Of a DNA stretch of 64,000 nucleotides, positions 27,261 through 34,760 are shown in pieces. The notes beneath the pieces are model-generated. The model worked only from the letters and a program-made list of their open reading frames with translations. It did no database searches and was not told where the DNA came from. A program made the position numbers and the translations under genes. The DNA is from Sphingobacterium sp. LZ7M1. Lineage in GTDB: Bacteria > Bacteroidota > Bacteroidia > Sphingobacteriales > Sphingobacteriaceae. The stretch's first letter is position 1, and every line of letters begins with the position of its first letter. Location of the stretch: assembly GCF_024296865.1 (NCBI RefSeq), contig NZ_CP101134.1, forward strand, positions 1,488,001 through 1,552,000, given 5' to 3'.

Positions 27261-28181
27261 ATGAAAATTATTTACCTCCTAGTTTTTATTCTTCTTATGG
27301 CTATTGGTTCCCATGCCCAAGAGAAGTTAGTGCCTTTGGGAGACCCATTCATTATGCTGCACCAAGGAACCTATTATGCCTATGGTACCAATGCTGCAGA
27401 TGGCATTCAAGTCTACACCTCTAATGATCTTAAGGAATGGTCTTTAGAGCCTGACCTTGCCCTTAAATCTGCTGACTCCTGGGGAGGTAAGTGGTTTTGG
27501 GCTCCTGAAGTATACTATATCAAGGAAAAGAAGAAATTTTTCATGTATTATTCTGCGAATGAACATATCTGTGTCGCAAGTTCCGATTCGCTGATTGGAC
27601 CCTTTGTCCAAGAGATGAAGGCTCCCATGCTGCCAAATGAAAAAGCAATTGACAATTCACTTTTCATCGATTCCGATGGAAAACCTTATTTATATTTCGA
27701 TCGCTTCAATGATGGTCTGAACATTTGGGTCGCCAAGCTCCAAGATGACCTGATAACCATTGATACCAATGGTATGAAACCCTGTATCCATGTATCCCAA
27801 GATTGGGAGACGGTATGGCCAAGGGTAAATGAAGGCTCATTTGTAATACAGCATAAAGGTCTTTATTACATGACCTATTCTGCCAATAGTTATGAAAGTC
27901 AACATTACGGAATCGGTTTTGCAACCTCCAAATCCGCCGAAGGACCTTGGACTAAGTATGATAAAAATCCCATCTTCCAGATGCCTGAAGATTTAGTAGG
28001 TGTAGGACATAGTGCGATGTTTCGGGATAAAGAAGGGAAATTACGGATTGTGTTCCATGCTCATCATTCCAAAGAAAAGATTCATCCACGGGCAATGTAC
28101 ATTGCAACCGTTGATTTTAGCAAGGATGAGTTACCGATAATGCAGATTAAGGGAAAGATCCTGCGTCCTAAGCTAAAATAG
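27261..28181 (+). CDS. secreted glycoside hydrolase family 43 enzyme
   Basis: 306 residues with a signal peptide ending SHAQ (residue 20). The five-bladed propeller of GH43 is suggested by the three catalytic acids in their usual contexts: D28 (base, LGDPFIM), D131 (pKa modulator, KAIDNSLF) and E191 (acid, RVNEGSF). GH43 enzymes cleave alpha-L-arabinofuranosyl, beta-xylosyl or related links in plant polysaccharides. Without an accessory domain the substrate cannot be fixed. It is monocistronic and convergent with the gene pair at 28255-30093. Confidence 0.9.
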   Translation: MKIIYLLVFILLMAIGSHAQEKLVPLGDPFIMLHQGTYYAYGTNAADGIQVYTSNDLKEWSLEPDLALKSADSWGGKWFWAPEVYYIKEKKKFFMYYSANEHICVASSDSLIGPFVQEMKAPMLPNEKAIDNSLFIDSDGKPYLYFDRFNDGLNIWVAKLQDDLITIDTNGMKPCIHVSQDWETVWPRVNEGSFVIQHKGLYYMTYSANSYESQHYGIGFATSKSAEGPWTKYDKNPIFQMPEDLVGVGHSAMFRDKEGKLRIVFHAHHSKEKIHPRAMYIATVDFSKDELPIMQIKGKILRPKLK

Positions 28182-28254
28182 AGGATCATATCAATTAGGA
28201 TATAGAAAATCTTATTAAAGGCAGATAAGTATGCTTTCAGCCTATTGAAACTCT

Positions 28255-29169
28255 TTATTCTTGGTAAATATAAACGGTAACTGGGTATTTACTATAAAGC
28301 TTATAATCAAAATTATAATCTTTCAACGCCAAAAAATCTATTAATTCTTGGCTTGCCTTGGATTCTCCTTTTAGTATGATGGGATCCAAAAATTCATCGT
28401 ATAAGAAAATGTAGGAAAGAACAATTTTCTGTTCAGACAAACTAGGTTTTTCCTTGCTTGCCTTGACCTCTTGATTCTGGGGGTCAATGGAAAAGTAATC
28501 GACTCTGTTCACATCAAAATCAAAGGTTTTTGCGTTTAAGAAATCTTCTTTATATAATGTGTCGGTTTCAAAATATTCAGTTACAAGATAACCCGATTCC
28601 ATAGTGGGATGCCATTTTCTTAATTTTTTAAGGTCTATCAAATCGGCAAGATTATTCTTGTTCATAAAAATCATTTCTCCCGATGATTTTATCTTGAACT
28701 GGATTTTTTGGCCCCAGTCGTACTGGTCTAATTTGCTGCTATCAATGTTTTCCTTCATCATAGCAAAAATTATTTTTCTAAAGTCATTAATTCCACTTGG
28801 GTAACTGGCTGGAATCTCATAACGTGTCCACTCATTTATTTGTTCAGAGCCATATTTTGCATAAACCTTATCTCTAATTGAATCCTTGAAAAAATGATAG
28901 GAGTATCGATAGTTTTTTTCAAGTTCAGGTTTTATAGAATCAATACTTGTTTTAATCCCCAATTTATAAGCCTGAATATTTTGTGAAACAGAAACTTCGT
29001 ATGATTTATTAGAATCCGTATGGATTACAATATATGCAGTACTGTCAGGCTTTAGGCCCTTTGATATCAAATTTTCAAACTCCGCTTGTAGTCTTCCTCC
29101 TGATTTCCGATCCTGCGAAAAAAACTGGCTCATGCTAAGAATGAAGGCAATCATTAAAATATGCTTCAT
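28255..29169 (-). CDS. secreted protein with TonB C-terminal-like domain (paralogue A)
   Basis: 304 residues with a signal peptide (MKHILMIAFILSMSQFFSQ). Residues ~115-205 resemble the TonB C-terminal fold of Bacteroidota energy transducers: PASYPSGINDFRKIIFA, then IQFKIKSSGEMIFM and LRKWHPTMESGYLV. There is no N-terminal membrane anchor or proline-rich linker, so it is not an ordinary TonB. It is homologous to the gene 12 bases upstream (29182-30093), clearly a tandem duplication. The family call is from sequence pattern only and the function is unknown. Confidence 0.7.
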   Translation of the reverse strand: MKHILMIAFILSMSQFFSQDRKSGGRLQAEFENLISKGLKPDSTAYIVIHTDSNKSYEVSVSQNIQAYKLGIKTSIDSIKPELEKNYRYSYHFFKDSIRDKVYAKYGSEQINEWTRYEIPASYPSGINDFRKIIFAMMKENIDSSKLDQYDWGQKIQFKIKSSGEMIFMNKNNLADLIDLKKLRKWHPTMESGYLVTEYFETDTLYKEDFLNAKTFDFDVNRVDYFSIDPQNQEVKASKEKPSLSEQKIVLSYIFLYDEFLDPIILKGESKASQELIDFLALKDYNFDYKLYSKYPVTVYIYQE

Positions 29170-29181
29170 TATAAAACTCTA

Positions 29182-30093
29182 TTATTTGTAATAAACATAA
29201 ACACGACCAGGAAAGTGGGGGAGAAAACTAGGATGTTCCATCCCTTTAGATTTTATGAAATTTATTAGTTCGGTAGCATTTTTTGTAGTTCCTTTAATTA
29301 AGTGAGGTTCAAAGAAACCCTTTGCACTTACAAAGGATATAATAGTTTGATAATTTCCTTCTTTAATCAAAGCATCACTTATTATTATAGGATAACCTTT
29401 AAAGGAAGGGTACAAAACATCATAACTATAAAGCTCAATTCTATATTGATTCTCAAAAAGGAACTTCACTTTATTTATCGGTTCAGATGTGAAATATTGT
29501 GGAACAGGACGGCCGTATTTAATAGCAGGTTGCCATTTCTTGATTTTAGTACTATCAACAAGGTCAATAAGATTATTATCCTCTATAAATTTCAACTTGC
29601 CACTTTTGTCAACCATGAAAGAAATAGCTTTGTTCCAATCGTAATTATCAATTTGATCCTTGTTCAGATTAGCCGATATCTCAGTATGCAAAACTTTTAG
29701 AAAGGCATTGATACCCCCAGGATAGGAGGCTGGAATATCATAAACTCCAAAGGTACCGGCTTCATTGATCTCATAATTTGAAAATGTAGTATCACTGATA
29801 GAATCCCTAAAGAAATATAATTCATATAATTTATTTTTGGCTAATGAATCTTTTTTGGATTGCATAATCAATTTTACCTGTTGGCTGTCCACTAAATTTC
29901 TACCATTATTTTGGTAGAATTGAACTTCATTTAAACTGTCCAGCCTAAAGATCAGCATATGCTTTCTATCTTTTTCAAGAACCTGATGGACAATTGGATT
30001 TAATTCACGCTCCAGATTTTCCATGAAGGAATGGCTTTGCGAAAAGCATACACAGGTCAGGAAATTTAAGATAATAAAGGTTATTGCTTTCAT
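29182..30093 (-). CDS. secreted protein with TonB C-terminal-like domain (paralogue B)
   Basis: 303 residues from the ATG at 30091-30093, which places a signal peptide (MKAITFIILNFLTCVCFSQ) at the N-terminus; an upstream ATG at 30126 would add 11 residues in front of it. The central region matches paralogue A: PASYPGGINAFLKVLH, NYDWNKAISFMVDKSGKLKF and IKKWQPAIKYGRPVPQYF. The YPGGI...F, strand, W-P-A...G-PV pattern is that of the TonB C-terminal domain. It is first in a two-gene operon with paralogue A. Confidence 0.7.
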   Translation of the reverse strand: MKAITFIILNFLTCVCFSQSHSFMENLERELNPIVHQVLEKDRKHMLIFRLDSLNEVQFYQNNGRNLVDSQQVKLIMQSKKDSLAKNKLYELYFFRDSISDTTFSNYEINEAGTFGVYDIPASYPGGINAFLKVLHTEISANLNKDQIDNYDWNKAISFMVDKSGKLKFIEDNNLIDLVDSTKIKKWQPAIKYGRPVPQYFTSEPINKVKFLFENQYRIELYSYDVLYPSFKGYPIIISDALIKEGNYQTIISFVSAKGFFEPHLIKGTTKNATELINFIKSKGMEHPSFLPHFPGRVYVYYK

Positions 30094-30211
30094 AATTAAA
30101 TGATGCAAAACGATGGTCGATTGCATATTATTTTGGCAAAATCTTTTAATAATCCTTATCTTCTCACTAATCTAAATTCAAAATCAAATAAATAATCGAT
30201 CTACCGAAAAC

Positions 30212-31699
30212 ATGTTTAGTAAAAAGACACTGACCATTCTATTCTTATTAATTGCTTTTAGCTCAGCATATGCACAGCAAAAACCTAATATTATCATCTT
30301 TATGGTCGATGATATGGGCTGGCAGGACACATCATATCCTTTTGCCGATCAGGCAACCGAATTTAATAAAAGTTATCATACGCCAAATATGGAACGGCTA
30401 GCCAAGGAAGGGCTAGCATTCACCGATGCTTATAGTACGCCAGTCTGCACACCAACTCGTGTTAGCCTGATTACCGGTATGAATGCCAGTCGACATCATG
30501 TGACCAATTGGACGGCTCCTTTTAAGGACAATCCTACAGGAAACCAAGATGAACAAATGGAAGAGCCTGAATGGAACCATAATGGAATGAGCCCCATTCC
30601 AAATGCCCACACGATCTATGCTGATGCATTGCCACAGATCTTAAAGGACAACGGTTATTTCACTATACAAGCGGGAAAGGCCCATTGGGGATCAGCTGGA
30701 ACGCCTGGTTCTAACCCATATTCCTTAGGTTTTACGGTCAATATCGCAGGAACATCTACCGGTAGACCTGCCAGTTATTGGGGTGAAGAAAATTTTGGAC
30801 GCACCGGCAAGGATTACCATGGAATAGAGAATTTGCAAGAGTATTTTGGCGAGGATATCAACCTGACAGTAGCCTTAACCCGCGAAGCGCTCAAGAGTTT
30901 GGATTATCCGATCCAGCATAAAACTCCATTTTTTCTCAATCTCTGTCACTATGCCCTGCATGACCCCTTAATGGAAGACCGTCGTTATTTTCAGAAATAC
31001 TTAGATCAAGGCTTATCTCAGAACGAAGCCAAATACGCTTCCATGATTGAGAGCATGGACAAAAGCCTTGGCGATGTCATGGACTTCTTAGAACAACATA
31101 AAATCAATGACAATACCTATATTATCTTTATTTCAGATAATGGCGGATTGAGTACCGTACCTCCTCGAGATGGAATTGCACATACCCATAATAAGCCATT
31201 ACGCTCGGGCAAGGGATCTATTTACGAAGGCGGAATACGAGTTCCTTTAATCATAAAGGGCATAAATAAAGATGTAAAAAATAAGCGTTCTGGAGTTCCA
31301 GTAATAGTAGAGGATATCTTTCCAACCGTTTTAGAGATGGCTCAGGTCAAGAAAGTGCAGACCGTACAGCAAGTTGATGGTATCAGTAATTTAGCCCTTC
31401 TAAAAAATCCGTCTACAACCCGAGCTGACCGTGCCTTGATTTTCCATATTCCCAATAAATGGACAAAATCAGATGGCGATGGATTTAATTATCGTTCGGC
31501 AATCCGAAAAGGAAAATATAAGCTGGTTTGGTCTTTACGAAATGATAGTTTTGAATTGTTTGATCTTGAGCAGGACCTAGGCGAACAGCATAATATTATC
31601 CAGCAAAATGGAATGAATAAGATCGCAGAAGAATTAAAGGCTGAGCTCAAGGCTACCCTAGAAAAAAATAAGGCTCCTATGCCTAAAAAGAAGGGGTAA
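30212..31699 (+). CDS. secreted sulfatase (S1 family, formylglycine type)
   Basis: 495 residues with a signal peptide ending AYAQ. Metal ligands D33 and D34 (FMVDDMGW) and the formylglycine motif C79-T-P-T-R83 (STPVCTPTRVSLITG) are intact, as are HWG-like and SDNGGLS elements downstream. It hydrolyses sulfate esters, probably on glycans, in the periplasm or outside the cell, after maturation by a formylglycine-generating enzyme not seen in this window. It is monocistronic, divergent from the TonB-C-like pair, and ends at the terminator at 31708. Confidence 0.93.
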   Translation: MFSKKTLTILFLLIAFSSAYAQQKPNIIIFMVDDMGWQDTSYPFADQATEFNKSYHTPNMERLAKEGLAFTDAYSTPVCTPTRVSLITGMNASRHHVTNWTAPFKDNPTGNQDEQMEEPEWNHNGMSPIPNAHTIYADALPQILKDNGYFTIQAGKAHWGSAGTPGSNPYSLGFTVNIAGTSTGRPASYWGEENFGRTGKDYHGIENLQEYFGEDINLTVALTREALKSLDYPIQHKTPFFLNLCHYALHDPLMEDRRYFQKYLDQGLSQNEAKYASMIESMDKSLGDVMDFLEQHKINDNTYIIFISDNGGLSTVPPRDGIAHTHNKPLRSGKGSIYEGGIRVPLIIKGINKDVKNKRSGVPVIVEDIFPTVLEMAQVKKVQTVQQVDGISNLALLKNPSTTRADRALIFHIPNKWTKSDGDGFNYRSAIRKGKYKLVWSLRNDSFELFDLEQDLGEQHNIIQQNGMNKIAEELKAELKATLEKNKAPMPKKKG

Positions 31700-31707
31700 T
31701 TATGAAG

Positions 31708-31745
31708 CAAAAACGGAGTTCGATTTATCGAACTCCGTTTTTGTA
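31708..31745. terminator. terminator after the sulfatase gene
   Basis: Bases 31708-31723 and 31728-31743 are perfect 16-base reverse complements around the loop TTTA, with A- and T-rich ends, so it could work on both strands. Confidence 0.9.
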
Positions 31746-31805
31746 TATCATAAAATAATTTTGCCCTTTTAGGGCAGTAGGACGTAAAAAAGCTATATTT
31801 TCATC

Positions 31806-31980
31806 GTCATCCTGACGCAGGAAGGATCTCGGAACTATACAAACTGTTATGTATTGGCGTACAGTTCCTAAATCTTCGATTTAGGATGACAAAATCTAGT
31901 GTAGAAAACCGTACAGATTCTTCATTCATCGTTCAGAATTGGAAATTTCCTGAGAGGGATTCAGAGCGGAGCGAAGAATC
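31806..31980. repeat. intergenic inverted-repeat element(s) of the catcctga/aggatgac type
   Basis: GTCATCCT (31806-31813) and AGGATGAC (31883-31890) bracket an 85-base unit containing the inner pairs GGAACT/AGTTCC and CCTAAATC/GATTTAGG (31867-31874 and 31878-31885). A second unit follows, bracketed by GATTCTTC (31917-31924) and GAAGAATC (31973-31980). Both have the build of REP-like mobile repeats found between genes in Bacteroidota. No coding frame is convincing here. Confidence 0.6.
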
Positions 31981-32070
31981 TATTTTTTATTTTTTTTAGG
32001 AATCGTTCTCATCTCGAATCGTAAGATGAGAGAACCATTTTTTATTGTTTTAGGGTCGGAATGGGGATTC

Positions 32071-32215
32071 GTAGAAAAATATTTCACCCACGCTGTGGGT
32101 TCGCCGATAGATTGTACATTTTTCTACAAAGATTTCACCCATTACAGGGGTTGGACCTAGAACGGTTCACATTTCTACAAAGATTCCACCCCCGCTGTTG
32201 GTTTTCTACAAATGT
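32071..32215. repeat. tandem degenerate repeat, about 50-base unit
   Basis: Three imperfect copies of a unit containing TTCTACAAAGATTTCACCC followed by a short palindrome-like centre and GGG start at about 32071, 32121 and 32172. A fourth partial copy is at 32203-32215. Each copy pairs CACCC with GGG or GGGTT across 6-8 bases, so each can form a small hairpin. The copies diverge in the hairpin loop. Confidence 0.6.
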
Positions 32216-32267
32216 CATCCTTCCGAAGGAAGCCCTTTAGCGCTGGCTCATTTCCAATGGCGGAAAA

Positions 32268-32385
32268 ATGGAAAGAATGCCGTTGACCCGTGCGATGGGA
32301 TTGGCCTTAGAATGCTTCCTGAATATCATCCCATCAAAAGGGATGATATTCAGGAAGATATTCCCGACATCAAGGCATTCTTTTC
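32268..32385. repeat. long imperfect hairpin with 18-bp perfect core
   Basis: The core arms 32315-32332 and 32340-32357 are exact reverse complements around a 7-base loop (ATCAAAA). Outer arms GAAAGAATGCC (about 32270-32280) and GGCATTC with flanking T-rich bases (about 32374-32385) also pair. The whole could fold into one stem-loop structure in RNA or single-stranded DNA. Confidence 0.65.
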
Positions 32386-32429
32386 ATGTGTGTTGGATTG
32401 TGCGAAAAGCCATCTTAAATGAGCCGAAG

Positions 32430-32583
32430 CCTTTTGGTTACTTTTGGGCTTCAAAAGTAACGAAGAGAATTGGTATCCATGAGTACCCTCGCGTTTTGGT
32501 TAATTTGGGCTTCAAAAGTAAGAGAAGGGTTGGTATCCATGAGCAGCTTCATCGGTTTGTTTACTTTTCCGCGAAAAAGTAAC
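32430..32583. repeat. 60-base direct repeat with internal palindrome, abutting the FUSC gene end
   Basis: Two copies of CTTTTGGTTA...GGCTTCAAAAGTAA...TTGGTATCCATGAG lie at 32430-32483 and 32492-32543, with the TGGTATCCATGAG box repeated exactly 60 bases apart. A third partial copy is at 32553-32583. Copies 1 and 3 contain a short palindrome (GTTACTTTT / AAAAGTAAC at 32437-32445 and 32453-32461). The last copy ends 5 bases before the FUSC stop codon at 32589 and may serve as its 3' structure. Small open frames through this block are products of the repeat. Confidence 0.6.
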
Positions 32584-32588
32584 AAAAC

Positions 32589-34616
32589 CTACTTACTAGC
32601 CTCCAGCTGAATTGTTTTTCCGTTTTTCTCTTTCCTTCCCTTTGCCAGTTTTTTGGAAAGTGCTTCAGCTTCAGAAATAATGTCATTGATATAATGAACT
32701 TTCTCTTCCAGGACCTCGGGTTCCAAGGTGAAACCTAACTTCGTCATATTCACCGACAAACCAACCAAAAGGGCATTGATCCGATAAGCTAGGGTCTGGA
32801 AATGTGCAATATCCGCTTTAAGGTATTTTCCTTTAAGGGGTTCTTTGGCAAATTGGTCAAGGGAATCATAGGATTGTGCCAATGAAGCCTGGGTAGACTT
32901 CCTAAGGAGTCTCAAATCATAATAATTCAGGTTGCCGGTTTGGTAGCTCTCTTCAATTTTATGCAAATAAGATTTGAAATGTTGGAGCATAGCATTGGTA
33001 CTTTGTTCTACGCTGCGATAATGGTTGATAGGAATTGCTAAACAACCTAAAACCGCGAAAATCGATCCCAATAAAGTAAATGCAAAACGACTGCCTAATA
33101 GGTCTTGTATATTGCCTTCATGGATATGCTGTCCTAACAAGATGGTAATGGTGATAAAAATCACACAGACCAAATAATTGGGCTTGTTGAAAAGCAGGAA
33201 TAAATAAAGACAAAATGCAGCTATGGCGATCAACACCCAAGCATTTTTTATATACACTAGCAATAACAGGCTTATTGCAATGCCGATAACAGAACCGACA
33301 ATACGTTCGTAATTTCTTTTTTGGGTATTGGTATAACTAGGTCTTGCCACCAATATGATAGTCAACAAGATCCAAGAAGCATAGCGATATTCGGGAAGGA
33401 AATACCCTATCAGCCCTCCAGCCATCAAAAGGGCAGACATGCGGACTGCATAAGAGAAGATCGGAGATTTAAAGCTTAGGTTCTGCAGGATTGTTTTGAT
33501 GTTGCTCTTAGGAGCCACAAAATCTGCGTAATTCTTGCTCTCCACCAAGGTAATGTCTTGATAGATCTCTTTGGCTTGGATCTTTTGCAAGATGTCGGCC
33601 ACGTGCCGTAATTGCGTGCTGATGGAGCAGATCAAGATCCATTTCTCAGGTGAAGCATCAGCCTCCTCCGTTTCCAATTGCAAGAGAAGCTCCTCTAATT
33701 TATATCTTTTGGTGAATTTGTTTTGCCCGATCTTTTGACTGGAAATAGTTAATCTTTTGGTTTCCTTGGACAGGAGGTACAAGGATTGTCGGATCAATTT
33801 CAGCGTGTTTCCTCCTTTTAAGGTCTCTCGGATATGTTCGTAGTCATTGTCAATGGCCATCAACAATTCATAGAGATCGACTAATTGGTATAGTTTGGCG
33901 AGCCATATTTTGCTCTCCAGGTCTGCTTCCGAATGCAGTTTTTTATCCCGAAGGAGAATGGATCGGATAGCTTCCAATTGATCGCTTAATTTCGTGTGCA
34001 ACGCACTTAATTCCTTATATGCCTTTGGTAAAGATTCCTTTTCATCATAACATGCTATTTTTAAGCGGATCAATTGTGCCATAGTCTTCAAGCCGCCATC
34101 TACAGCATATCGCAAGGAACGATGGGGATGTAGGTAAACCTGAATGATACAGACCATAAAAAAGAATAAGGCTCCTGCGGTAACGGAAAGACTAAAGCTG
34201 ATCGGATCATCAGGTCTTAGGCCAATCGTGAAACTGGCAACGATGAGCCCTAGGTTTCCGACTACATTTACCCGAAAGCCTAACAAGGCAATAATGGTAT
34301 AAATAAAGCCATAGATCCCTAGAAGCGGAACAACTACCCAGGATTGATGGAAAAGGGCAGTGGAAATGCTTAGTGCTGTAATAAAGAAAATCGGAAGACA
34401 ATAAGCCGCAGTACTTAATTTGTCGGTTTTGTTTCCAGGCACATCGGTCAATGCCGCTAGGAGGGCTCCAACCGCAAAAGCTACCGCAATAGCACCATCA
34501 ATAAAGAAAAAGATGAAAAAACTGGGAACTAAAACGACTAGGATGTTTCGAAGTGCATCTAGACTTGATTCTGTCTTTAAAAATGATAATAACCTCGAAA
34601 ATAAAGCTGCAACCAA
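32589..34616 (-). CDS. FUSC-family (YccS/YhfK-like) inner-membrane protein
   Basis: 675 residues. It has two hydrophobic blocks of about six helices each (about residues 18-170 and 385-520) separated by a helical soluble region (~185-370), the duplicated layout of fusaric acid resistance/aromatic acid exporter-like proteins. The second block carries RPSYTNTQKRNYERIVGSVIG, the conserved signature after the first helices of the FUSC repeat. The family includes putative efflux proteins for aromatic acids and other compounds; the substrate is unknown. It is monocistronic and leftward, with the repeat mosaic at its 3' end. Confidence 0.88.
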   Translation of the reverse strand: MVAALFSRLLSFLKTESSLDALRNILVVLVPSFFIFFFIDGAIAVAFAVGALLAALTDVPGNKTDKLSTAAYCLPIFFITALSISTALFHQSWVVVPLLGIYGFIYTIIALLGFRVNVVGNLGLIVASFTIGLRPDDPISFSLSVTAGALFFFMVCIIQVYLHPHRSLRYAVDGGLKTMAQLIRLKIACYDEKESLPKAYKELSALHTKLSDQLEAIRSILLRDKKLHSEADLESKIWLAKLYQLVDLYELLMAIDNDYEHIRETLKGGNTLKLIRQSLYLLSKETKRLTISSQKIGQNKFTKRYKLEELLLQLETEEADASPEKWILICSISTQLRHVADILQKIQAKEIYQDITLVESKNYADFVAPKSNIKTILQNLSFKSPIFSYAVRMSALLMAGGLIGYFLPEYRYASWILLTIILVARPSYTNTQKRNYERIVGSVIGIAISLLLLVYIKNAWVLIAIAAFCLYLFLLFNKPNYLVCVIFITITILLGQHIHEGNIQDLLGSRFAFTLLGSIFAVLGCLAIPINHYRSVEQSTNAMLQHFKSYLHKIEESYQTGNLNYYDLRLLRKSTQASLAQSYDSLDQFAKEPLKGKYLKADIAHFQTLAYRINALLVGLSVNMTKLGFTLEPEVLEEKVHYINDIISEAEALSKKLAKGRKEKNGKTIQLEASK

Positions 34617-34760
34617 TATTTTATAATTGAATTAATTTATTACAGCGCAAAAATAATGATTCCAATCGGTTTTTGAAATATGATATGGAGTAAAATTTTT
34701 CTGACAAAATATTATTTCAGTTTTTCTAGTTTTTATTTAGTTTAATTTTGTTCTATTTTT

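Noticed and set aside
32071..32215. Possible CRISPR array
   Set aside because: Only three to four degenerate copies with unequal spacing, the copies carry internal hairpins instead of unique spacers, and no cas gene is in the window.
32198..32582. Two overlapping short frames (74 and 104 codons) in the repeat mosaic
   Set aside because: They run through inverted and direct repeats, and the KPFGYFWASKVTK-like segment is what the repeat itself encodes; no start context or conserved domain.
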